From an uncultured Pseudomonadota bacterium (lineage in GTDB: Bacteria > Pseudomonadota > Gammaproteobacteria > Steroidobacterales > Steroidobacteraceae), in contig CAITAM010000249.1 of NCBI GenBank assembly GCA_903890265.1, forward strand, positions 1 to 6,325: a stretch of DNA of 6,325 nucleotides. Direction: 5' to 3'. A program made the position numbers and the translations under genes. Of the stretch, positions 1 through 5,812 are shown one piece after another. The first letter of the stretch is position 1. Each line of letters begins with the position of its first letter. The notes below the pieces were generated by a model that had not been told where the DNA came from, made no database searches, and saw only the letters and a program-made list of their open reading frames with translations.

Positions 1-20
1 CGCCGGGAGAACTCCGGGCG
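1..20. repeat. Near-perfect 20-bp palindrome downstream of the left operon
   Basis: The first 20 bases read as two mirror-image halves with arms CGCC-G-GGAG and CTCC-G-GGCG around a central AA, with one internal G/G mismatch. It lies 56 nt beyond the stop codon of the last minus-strand gene, where a transcription terminator would be expected. The window ends at base 1, so whether a T-run follows on the minus strand cannot be seen. The interval from 21 to 75 holds no gene I can support. Confidence 0.35.
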
Positions 21-75
21 TCGTCCTAGCTTAGCCGAGCCACGAGCGGGCTCAAGGGCCGGACGTGGCGCCCGG

Positions 76-1587
76 TCAGGGTCCTTCGATGGCGGCGGCG
101 AGCAGTCGATCGGCCGTCGACTCCAGGAGGTCGCGCTGCGAGAGCGTAGACCGCCAGCCGGCAGGCAGCGCCGCCGCCCCGTACAGGGCACCCGCCCACA
201 GGCCGGTCAGGGCGGCGGTGGCATCGGCCTCGCCGCCGAAGTTCGCCGCACGCAGCACGGTGTCGCGGAACGCGAGGCCCGCACCGAGCGCCTCGAGCGC
301 GCACCGCAGCGCGTCGAGCGCCCGGCCGGTCGCCGCCGGCGGCTCGGTGCGCCCCGCGCCCGTGATGGCTTGCAGGACCTCCGGCCGCAGCGGCTGGCGG
401 TCCCATGCACCGGGCACCGGACTGTACGGCGCGGCGAGGAGCTCGTCACGCGTGGCGCCACGCAGCGCCCCGTAGAGCAGCGCCGCCGCGTAGCGAACCG
501 CATCGAGCACCACGGGCGCCTGGTGGGTGAGCCGTGCGCAGTCCACGGCCATGGCGACGCCCCGGTCCCAGTCGGGCAGCGCGAACGAGATGCCGACGGC
601 CGCCCGAACCAGCGGCTCCTGCTCGTCGCGGGCAGGGTCGTGCGAGCCGGCGAAGGCTTTGCCGCTCCACTGCGCCTGGGCCAGCGCGCGCGCCGTTGCC
701 GCCGTGATGCCAAGGCACTGACCGGTCGCGGACCGGTGCCCCTCGAGCTGCCAGGCGCGCAGCCGGCCGACGAGGTCCGCCGGGTCGACCGCGCCCGCGG
801 CAAGCACACCCTCCGCGAGGATCAGCGGCACGGCCGTGTCGTCCGTCCAGGCTCCCGGTGGCAGCAGGTGCGGCCCGCCGCCGATCAGGTCGGCAATCGG
901 CGTGAAGGTGCCAGGACGACGGTGCTGGGCGGGCTGGCCGAGCGCATCACCGAGGGCGAGCCCGAGCCACGCGCCGCGGTAGCGATCCTGCAGACGCAGC
1001 GCCACGTCGAGCACCGACTCGTCCGTCGGGTCGACGTCAGCGGGCGGCACGGTCCGCGGCCGATCGACGCCCGGCCACTGCCGCACGTACTCGAACTGCG
1101 ACTCGGTTTCCGGACTGTGCGGGTACTCGCGGTCACGCTGGCTCTCCTGCCACAACTGCGCGAGTCGGGCGAGCGCCGCCTCGCCGTCGCCGAGCATTCG
1201 GGCGAGGTAGCAGCCAACGACCAGACCCGTGCGGCCGATTCCTGCCCGGCAGTGCACGTAGACGCAGTGCCCGGCGGCCACGGCCTCGTCGATCTCGTCG
1301 AGGATTTCCACCGCCTGTTCCGGCCGGGCGGGCACGCCGTGATCCGTGATCGGCCGGCGTGAGTAAAACACCGGGCGGTTGGCACCGAGATCGTACGGAC
1401 CGGGCAGCAGCGGTTCGTAGGGCTGTCGCTCACCGGCCTGCGTGAGATCGATGTAGTAGTCGACGCCGGCCGCGGTCAGTCTCGCCAGCCGTTCAGCCGT
1501 CGCCGCCACGCTCCTGCCACCCGGGTAGCTGCCGGCCAGCAGCCGTCCGGGTACCACCCAGTACGTGCCCTCGGGTCGCCCGGTCAT
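76..1587 (-). CDS. Cysteine phosphatase (DSP/PTP-like) fused to ADP-ribosylglycohydrolase
   Basis: This 503-residue protein has two domains. Residues about 7-172 form a dual-specificity/tyrosine-phosphatase-like domain: the P-loop HCRAGIGRTG (residues 112-121) supplies nucleophile Cys113 and Arg119, and Asp82 in ITDHGVP is the likely general acid. After a short Pro/Asp-rich linker, residues about 198-495 form an ADP-ribosylglycohydrolase (DraG/ARH) domain, with RYRGAWLGLALGDALG (203-218), the first metal motif TDD (248-250) and a C-terminal GGEADATAAL segment (451-460). The family normally has GGDxDT there, so one metal-ligand Asp is Glu453 and the Thr is Ala456, while Asp455 remains. No signal peptide or membrane segment is seen, so it is probably cytosolic. 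The start ATG overlaps the ttcA stop as ATGA with no clear Shine-Dalgarno, implying translational coupling. ARH enzymes remove ADP-ribose from proteins, nucleic acids or small molecules; the substrate here is unknown and activity is uncertain because of the motif changes. Confidence 0.9.
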   Translation of the reverse strand: MTGRPEGTYWVVPGRLLAGSYPGGRSVAATAERLARLTAAGVDYYIDLTQAGERQPYEPLLPGPYDLGANRPVFYSRRPITDHGVPARPEQAVEILDEIDEAVAAGHCVYVHCRAGIGRTGLVVGCYLARMLGDGEAALARLAQLWQESQRDREYPHSPETESQFEYVRQWPGVDRPRTVPPADVDPTDESVLDVALRLQDRYRGAWLGLALGDALGQPAQHRRPGTFTPIADLIGGGPHLLPPGAWTDDTAVPLILAEGVLAAGAVDPADLVGRLRAWQLEGHRSATGQCLGITAATARALAQAQWSGKAFAGSHDPARDEQEPLVRAAVGISFALPDWDRGVAMAVDCARLTHQAPVVLDAVRYAAALLYGALRGATRDELLAAPYSPVPGAWDRQPLRPEVLQAITGAGRTEPPAATGRALDALRCALEALGAGLAFRDTVLRAANFGGEADATAALTGLWAGALYGAAALPAGWRSTLSQRDLLESTADRLLAAAIEGP

Positions 1588-2627
1588 GCCAGCCGGTGGC
1601 CGTGGTCGAGGCCCTCGGGCGCAGCGGCCGCAACGGGGTCGGTATCCGCGTCGGGACTCTCGTCATCCGCCAGCCCGTCACCGTTCGTCGCGGCGCCGGC
1701 GCGCGCCGGCGCCGCAAAACCAAACGCGGCCGCCCGCGGCTCGAGCTCGGCCAGTGCCTCGCTCGCCGCGAGCAGCGCCGTCGATTGGCCGCGCCGGCCG
1801 TCGAGCCCGGCAAAATCGAACAGTGCGGGGTCGGCGAGCTGGCTCGGCGCGACCTGCGTCAGCGCACTGAACATGGATTCGATCCGACCCGGGTGGTCGC
1901 GCTCCCACTGCTCCAGCAGACGGCCGATCTCGACACGCTCAAGGCGAGGCTGCGAGCCGCACAGGTTGCAGGGAATGATCGGAAACTGACGGGCCCGTGC
2001 GTAGCGCCGGATCAGTCGCTCGGGCACGTACGCCAGTGGCCGAATGACGATGTGGCGACCGTCGTCGGACAGGAGCTTCGGCGGCATCGCCTTCAGGCGA
2101 CCGCCGTGGAAAAGATTGAGGAGCAGCGTCTCCAGGATGTCGTCGCGGTGATGGCCGAGCGCGATCTTGCTGGCACCGAGCCGGCTCGCGTGGTGGTAGA
2201 GCGCCCCGCGCCTCAGTCGCGAGCACAGGCTGCACATCGTCTTGCCTTCGGGGATCAGTCGTTTGACGACACTGTAGGTATCCTGGCTCACGATCTCGTA
2301 GCGCACGCCGAGCGCCGCAAGGTAGGCCGGCAGGACCTCGGCCGGGAACCCCGGCTGCTTCTGATCCAGGTTCACGGCGACGATCTCGAAGCGGATCGGC
2401 GCGGAGCGCTGCAGGGACAGCAGCAGATCCAGCAGCGTGTAGGAGTCCTTGCCGCCCGACAGGCAGACCATGACCAGGTCGCCGTCGCGGATCATCGCGT
2501 AATCGCCGATGGCACGGCCGACGAGGCCACGCAGCTCGGCCTGCAGTCGCTTGAACGTCTTCGACGGCCGGGCGGCACCGGCGTCGACGGGCGTCGGGCC
2601 GTCAGCGCTGCTCGAGGTACTTGGCAT
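1584..2627 (-). CDS. ttcA: tRNA 2-thiocytidine(32) synthetase TtcA
   Basis: TtcA thiolates cytidine 32 in the tRNA anticodon loop in the cytosol, using ATP to adenylate the base and a [4Fe-4S] cluster to deliver sulfur. With the start chosen here the protein has 347 residues. It shows the PP-loop SGGKDS (57-62), the pair CSLC (Cys132, Cys135), GHHRDD (159-163 region) and CNLC (Cys220, Cys223). These match the cysteines that hold the cluster in characterised TtcA. The core ends near residue 277; about 70 further residues are Ala/Asp/Glu-rich and not typical of the roughly 310-residue E. coli protein. I prefer the ATG at 2625-2627, which has AGG 7 nt upstream and leaves a 26-nt overlap with the M32 gene. 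An upstream in-frame ATG at 2694-2696 would add 23 Arg/Ser-rich residues encoded wholly inside that gene. The stop overlaps the next start by 4 nt. Confidence 0.93.
   Translation of the reverse strand: MPSTSSSADGPTPVDAGAARPSKTFKRLQAELRGLVGRAIGDYAMIRDGDLVMVCLSGGKDSYTLLDLLLSLQRSAPIRFEIVAVNLDQKQPGFPAEVLPAYLAALGVRYEIVSQDTYSVVKRLIPEGKTMCSLCSRLRRGALYHHASRLGASKIALGHHRDDILETLLLNLFHGGRLKAMPPKLLSDDGRHIVIRPLAYVPERLIRRYARARQFPIIPCNLCGSQPRLERVEIGRLLEQWERDHPGRIESMFSALTQVAPSQLADPALFDFAGLDGRRGQSTALLAASEALAELEPRAAAFGFAAPARAGAATNGDGLADDESPDADTDPVAAAAPEGLDHGHRLA
1690..1715. repeat. Perfect 26-bp GC-only palindrome inside the ttcA 3' extension
   Basis: Bases 1690-1715 equal their own reverse complement over all 26 positions, built from GGCGCC and GCGCGC units; the symmetry breaks on both sides (C at 1689, A at 1716). 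It lies in the part of ttcA encoding the Ala-rich tail, around residues 305-313. On neither strand is it followed by a T-run, so it does not look like an intrinsic terminator. It could form a strong RNA hairpin in the polycistronic message or a cruciform in DNA, or simply reflect low-complexity Ala/Gly/Arg codons. Confidence 0.8.
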
Positions 2628-4110
2628 CGAGGTACCTGAGCGCCGGCGCCGCGGACAGCGGCTTGCCGGTCGCCTGCTTGATGAGCTCTGGCACACCGAG
2701 GCTCGCGCCGAGTCCGTGCACGTTATCGCGCAGCCAGCCGACGATACCGCCGAACTGGCCGGCGGCGATCTCGGCGTCGATGTCGTCGCGCTCGGTGCGC
2801 AGCGTCTCCCAGATCTGCATCGCGATCAGCGCACCGACGCCGTACGCGGGAAAGAACCCGAAATCGCCCGCCGGCCAGTGCATGTCCTGCAGGCAACCCT
2901 CAAGGTCGTTGGCCGGCCGCACGCCCAGTCGCTCCTCGATCCCGGCGTTCCAGGCCTCCGGCAGGTCGGCGACCGCCAGCGCTCCGGTCAGCAGGTCGTT
3001 CTCGAGCTCGAAGCGGAGCGTGATGTGCACCGGCCGGGTCAGCTCGTCGGCGTCGACCCGGCTGAGCGAGCGCTGCACCCGCGTGAGATGCCGGTAGAGG
3101 TTGTCGACCGACCATTCGGGTCCGCTGACACCGAGCGTTTTTTCGAGCAGCGGCTGCAGGTAGGCGACGAAGGGGCGGCTGTGGCCGATCAGGGTCGAGA
3201 GCAGCAGCGACTGGCTCTCTTCGAGCACCAAGCCCCGGTTGCGGCCCACGGGCTGGGTGGCCCAGGCGCGCGGCAGGCCGAGATCGTAGAGCGCATGGCC
3301 GGTCTCGTGCAGCGCGTCGTACAGCCCGCGCAGCGGATGGGCCCCATCAAACCGGCTGGTGACCCGCAGGTCGCCGGGCACACCCTCGGTCAGTGGCTGG
3401 TCGCTCGCGTCGAGGCGCCCGCGCTCGAAGGAGAAGCCGACTGCCCGCATGATCTCCGCGGCCAGCGCCTTTTGCTTGGTGACCGACAGCCGGCCGCCGG
3501 GTGGCAGCAGCGGCAGCGGTGGGGTGTCGCCCTGCAGCTCGATGGCGTCGCGAATCAGCGCCGGCAGTCGCTGCCCGAGCGCCTTGAACAGGCTGTCGAT
3601 CTCGCTCGTGGTCAGTCCCGGGCTGAACTCGTCGAGCAGCGCGTCGTACGGGGCGAGCCCAAGGTGCTGGCCGAGCAGCGATGCCTTGTCCCTGACCAGA
3701 CTGACCACGGCCTCGAGGTGCGGTTTCAGGACGTCGAAGCGCTGCGTCCGCCGCGCCTCGACACAGGCGGCCTCGGCCAGCGCGCTTTCCTGCGCGAGGC
3801 GGGCCACGAGGGAACCCGGCGTGGCGATGGCGTGATCACGCTGGCGGCGCATCTCGCGCAGGTTCGCGACCTGCCAGTCCTCCAGCCCCGGCGCATTGGC
3901 CATCGCGCGCTCCAGCATCCGCGAGACCTTCGGCGAGCACAGGATCGCGTGGCATTCCGTCTCCAGCGCCGCCAGCTGTTCGCCACGGACGTCGATGCTG
4001 CCGCGCGGCATCATGACTGCCTGGTCCCAGCGCAGCAGCGACGCCGCGCCGCGAAAGACGTGGATGCGGTGAAATTCCTCTTCGAGCTGCTGGTACGGTG
4101 ACAGTGCCAT
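2602..4110 (-). CDS. M32-family metallocarboxypeptidase (Taq carboxypeptidase type), variant motifs
   Basis: This 502-residue protein has the usual length of family M32, zinc or cobalt carboxypeptidases that remove C-terminal residues from peptides in the cytosol. Visible family motifs are DLRVT (247-251, DXRXT), the metal site HETGH (268-272), the third-ligand segment EESQ (297-300, Glu298 as ligand), the ELENDLLTGALAVADLPEAWN region (368-388) and GCLQDMHW (405-412, GXXQDXHW). Two motifs deviate. HPF is QPL at 238-240, and the His of HESQ is Glu297. The metal ligands themselves are present, so activity is plausible but specificity may differ. The ATG at 4108-4110 gives the expected N-terminus (MALSPYQQLEEEF), but there is no clear Shine-Dalgarno and a small hairpin sits 10-24 nt upstream of it. 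It is the first gene of the left operon, behind the 171-bp intergenic region. Confidence 0.93.
   Translation of the reverse strand: MALSPYQQLEEEFHRIHVFRGAASLLRWDQAVMMPRGSIDVRGEQLAALETECHAILCSPKVSRMLERAMANAPGLEDWQVANLREMRRQRDHAIATPGSLVARLAQESALAEAACVEARRTQRFDVLKPHLEAVVSLVRDKASLLGQHLGLAPYDALLDEFSPGLTTSEIDSLFKALGQRLPALIRDAIELQGDTPPLPLLPPGGRLSVTKQKALAAEIMRAVGFSFERGRLDASDQPLTEGVPGDLRVTSRFDGAHPLRGLYDALHETGHALYDLGLPRAWATQPVGRNRGLVLEESQSLLLSTLIGHSRPFVAYLQPLLEKTLGVSGPEWSVDNLYRHLTRVQRSLSRVDADELTRPVHITLRFELENDLLTGALAVADLPEAWNAGIEERLGVRPANDLEGCLQDMHWPAGDFGFFPAYGVGALIAMQIWETLRTERDDIDAEIAAGQFGGIVGWLRDNVHGLGASLGVPELIKQATGKPLSAAPALRYLDAKYLEQR
2634..2637 (-). promoter_or_regulatory. Candidate ribosome binding site for ttcA
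   Basis: On the minus strand AGGT lies here, with the AGG 7 nt before the ATG at 2625-2627. It supports the shorter ttcA start over the in-frame ATG at 2694-2696. The match is short and lies within the end of the M32 gene. Confidence 0.4.
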
Positions 4111-4119
4111 GAATGCTGT

Positions 4120-4134
4120 GCCCGGCTGCCGGGC
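4120..4134 (-). promoter_or_regulatory. 6-bp stem-loop just upstream of the M32 start codon
   Basis: GCCCGG and CCGGGC form a perfect 6-bp stem with a 3-nt loop, ending 9 nt before the ATG at 4108-4110. It occupies the place where a Shine-Dalgarno sequence would normally lie, and none is visible in the 9 nt between hairpin and start. It may influence translation of the M32 gene, or be a chance product of high GC. Confidence 0.45.
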
Positions 4135-4159
4135 TGCGACGGGGAACCCGCCAGAGGCC

Positions 4160-4178
4160 GCAGTCTATCAGGCAGTCT
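4160..4178. repeat. Direct repeat GCAGTCT, 12-bp period
   Basis: GCAGTCT occurs at 4160-4166 and again at 4172-4178, with a start-to-start distance of 12 bp. It lies between the candidate promoter and the M32 start. Two 7-bp copies could be a protein-binding site but may be coincidence. Confidence 0.3.
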
Positions 4179-4202
4179 GCTAACGGGCCCCGCCGTGTCG
4201 CC

Positions 4203-4230
4203 ATAAATATCTGTTTTATATGATATTTAT
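4203..4230. promoter_or_regulatory. AT-rich perfect inverted repeat, candidate operator
   Basis: ATAAATATC (4203-4211) and GATATTTAT (4222-4230) are perfect 9-bp inverted repeats separated by 10 bp, with arm centres 19 bp apart, close to two helical turns. The element sits in a short AT-rich island in otherwise very GC-rich DNA and overlaps the candidate -10 region of the promoter reading into the M32-ttcA operon. That geometry suits a dimeric helix-turn-helix regulator; which regulator is unknown. Confidence 0.5.
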
Positions 4231-4245
4231 AAAGTCTAATGGCAA
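4215..4245 (-). promoter_or_regulatory. Candidate sigma-70-type promoter for the M32-ttcA-phosphatase/ARH operon
   Basis: On the minus strand TTGCCA (4245-4240) resembles a -35 box and TATAAA (4220-4215) a -10 box, each matching consensus at 5 of 6 positions. The spacer is 19 bp, longer than the ideal 17. A start site near 4208 would leave a leader of about 100 nt before the M32 ATG. This is the only AT-rich, non-coding stretch upstream of the left operon. Confidence 0.45.
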
Positions 4246-4281
4246 TTGACAGGGGCTTTCCCGAGACCCCGGCGCGCCGCG

Positions 4282-4776
4282 CTAGGGATAGAGGCGCTTC
4301 AGCATCGAGGCGACGCAGGCCGGCGTGGAGTCGCCGTCGAGTTCGAAGACGCAGGTCTCCTCGACCTGCACCGCGCCTGGCACCGGGACGACCTCCGCCA
4401 GGGTGACCCGCAGCCGCAGGCGGCTGTTCGATTTCACTGCCCGCGTGAACCGCACCCGATTCAGGCCGTAGTTGATGACCGTCCGCACCGCAGGCCAGGA
4501 CTGCGCCGCCGGGCCTGCGTGCCGCAGCTGCGCGTACAGCGAGAGCGTCAGCATGCCGTGCGCAATGGTCGTTCGCCACGGCGACTCGTGCGCGGCGCGC
4601 GCCAGGTCGACATGGATCCACTGGTGATCCCCGGTCGCCGCCGCAAATTGATCGATGCGATCCTGCGTGACGGTCAGCCAGTCACTAACGTGCACCTCCC
4701 GGCCGACGAGGGGTCGCAGCACCGCGAGGAGGTCCGCGGCGGCGGCGCCGGGGTCGAGCGGCGGCCCGTCAGTCAC
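4282..4776 (-). CDS. MaoC-like (R)-specific enoyl-CoA hydratase
   Basis: This 164-residue protein is a single hot-dog-fold MaoC domain. The hydratase motif TGDHQWIHVD (48-57) supplies the catalytic pair Asp50 and His55, and TIAHGMLTLSL (70-80) is the second conserved segment; INYGLNRVRF (101-110) is also typical. Such enzymes hydrate trans-2-enoyl-CoA to (R)-3-hydroxyacyl-CoA in the cytosol. Lying directly behind phaC, its likely job is PhaJ-like supply of monomer from fatty-acid beta-oxidation to the polyester synthase. The motif wording is closest to the NodN/HtdZ-like branch rather than classic Aeromonas PhaJ, so I do not assign phaJ. The start is GTG (4774-4776), overlapping the phaC stop by 8 nt, with no evident Shine-Dalgarno, so translation is probably coupled. 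The next in-frame Met would delete the active site. Confidence 0.9.
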   Translation of the reverse strand: MTDGPPLDPGAAAADLLAVLRPLVGREVHVSDWLTVTQDRIDQFAAATGDHQWIHVDLARAAHESPWRTTIAHGMLTLSLYAQLRHAGPAAQSWPAVRTVINYGLNRVRFTRAVKSNSRLRLRVTLAEVVPVPGAVQVEETCVFELDGDSTPACVASMLKRLYP

Positions 4777-5812
4777 GGGCGGCCAGGAAGCGCACGATGG
4801 CGGCAGGTACTTCCGCCTGGGCCCGCTCGCTCAGAAAGACGCCGATATGGCCGCCGTCGAACGCATGCTCCTCGTACCGCGTCGAGCGACACAGGTCTTT
4901 GAGCGCCCGCGCGGCGGCCGGTGGCACCAGGTGGTCACGGGTCGCGTACACGTTGAGCACCGGCTGCGTGAGACCGGACAGCGTCACCGCCCGGTCGCCA
5001 AGGGTAAGCCCCCCGTTCACCAACCGGTTGTCGCGGTAAAAAAACTGCACGAACTCGACGAAGGCCCGGCCGGCGTGGTCCGGGCTGTCGGCGATCCACC
5101 GCTCCGTGCGCAGCAGGCGGTCAACACGGACGGGATCGCTACCCGCCTCGACGAGCGACAGCAGCTTGCCGAGCGAATTGCCGTACAGCTTCAGTGACTG
5201 GAAGCCGGCGCGCAGCAGGGCGCCGGGAACGTTGCCGTGGAGGGCGACGAGTCGCTCGACGTCGAGCGCGCGCGCGTAGGCACCGAGCACGTCCTCGGGC
5301 GTCGCGAAATCGACCGGGGTGACGAGGGTCACGACGCGGCGCACCGTGGCGGCGTTGAGCGCGGCGTAACACAGCGCCAGCGTACCGCCCTGGCAGACAC
5401 CGGCCAGATCGAGCCTCGGCTGCGCCCCGTCCTTGAGCGCGGCACGCACGGCACGCTCGAGATGCACGAGCACGTAGTCGGCGAGGCTGCGGTGCCGATC
5501 GGCGGCCGCGGGTGTGCCCCAGTCGGCGAGGTAGACGGTGCGCCGGGCGGCGACGAGCGCGCCGATCAGTGACCGATCGGCACTGAGGTCCAGCAGGTAG
5601 GGACGGTTGACGAGCGAGTAGGCAATGAGCAGCGGTGGCGGCGATCCCCGCGCGGGCTTCGGCCCGTAGCGCCACAGGGTCACGCCGCGATCGACCGCCA
5701 CGGCGACGCGCGGTGTCACGCCGACCGCGAGCGCCGGCCGGCCGGCGGCGTCCATTAGTGCCGCCGCGCAGGCGGCCTGCAGGGCCGCCCAGTCGCCGGG
5801 CGAGCCGCTCAC
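4769..5812 (-). CDS. phaC: Class III polyhydroxyalkanoate synthase, catalytic subunit PhaC
   Basis: PhaC polymerises (R)-3-hydroxyacyl-CoA into polyester at the surface of cytosolic granules, with PhaE as partner in class III enzymes. The 347-residue length fits class III (about 355) rather than class I/II (about 560-600). The lipase-like box GVCQGG (138-143) carries nucleophile Cys140; Asp293 in TRDHLVPP and His322 in GGHIGVFLS complete the triad. YSLVNRPYLLDL (65-76) and VYLADWG (93-99) are further alpha/beta-hydrolase features typical of PhaC. The GTG start (5810-5812) gives an N-terminus that aligns with class III enzymes as I remember them; there is no clear Shine-Dalgarno, and the start overlaps the phaE stop as GTGA. 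Gene order phaE-phaC-hydratase on one strand supports the assignment. Confidence 0.96.
   Translation of the reverse strand: MSGSPGDWAALQAACAAALMDAAGRPALAVGVTPRVAVAVDRGVTLWRYGPKPARGSPPPLLIAYSLVNRPYLLDLSADRSLIGALVAARRTVYLADWGTPAAADRHRSLADYVLVHLERAVRAALKDGAQPRLDLAGVCQGGTLALCYAALNAATVRRVVTLVTPVDFATPEDVLGAYARALDVERLVALHGNVPGALLRAGFQSLKLYGNSLGKLLSLVEAGSDPVRVDRLLRTERWIADSPDHAGRAFVEFVQFFYRDNRLVNGGLTLGDRAVTLSGLTQPVLNVYATRDHLVPPAAARALKDLCRSTRYEEHAFDGGHIGVFLSERAQAEVPAAIVRFLAARD

Noticed and set aside
370..1362. 330-codon plus-strand open frame opposite the phosphatase/ARH gene
   Set aside because: It is antisense to well-supported domains and has no recognisable motif in its own translation.
1596..2639. 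347-codon plus-strand open frame opposite ttcA
   Set aside because: It covers almost exactly the TtcA coding region on the other strand, and its Arg/Gln/Val-rich product shows no family motif.
2628..2696. Longer ttcA start at the ATG at 2694-2696
   Set aside because: It would add 23 Arg/Ser-rich residues encoded inside the M32 gene and unlike TtcA N-termini; the ATG at 2625-2627 has an AGG at suitable spacing.
2509..4101. 530-codon plus-strand open frame opposite the M32 gene
   Set aside because: It is antisense to a gene with clear catalytic motifs. Its translation has no recognisable domain, and long antisense frames are expected from strong GC third-position bias.
4246..4251. TTGACA on the plus strand as a -35 box
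   Set aside because: The sequence 15-20 bp downstream is GC-only with no -10-like hexamer, and no plus-strand gene follows.
4250..4281. Possible terminator after the hydratase gene
   Set aside because: Only weak 3-4-bp GC stems form and no T-run follows on the minus strand.
3836..4621. Minus-strand open frame crossing the intergenic region between the hydratase and M32 genes
   Set aside because: It overlaps both genes in a different frame and passes through the AT-rich promoter-like island; no domain is visible.
5732..5747. 16-bp palindrome within phaC
   Set aside because: It is a short GGCC/CCGG repetition of a kind common in such GC-rich coding DNA, with no positional meaning.
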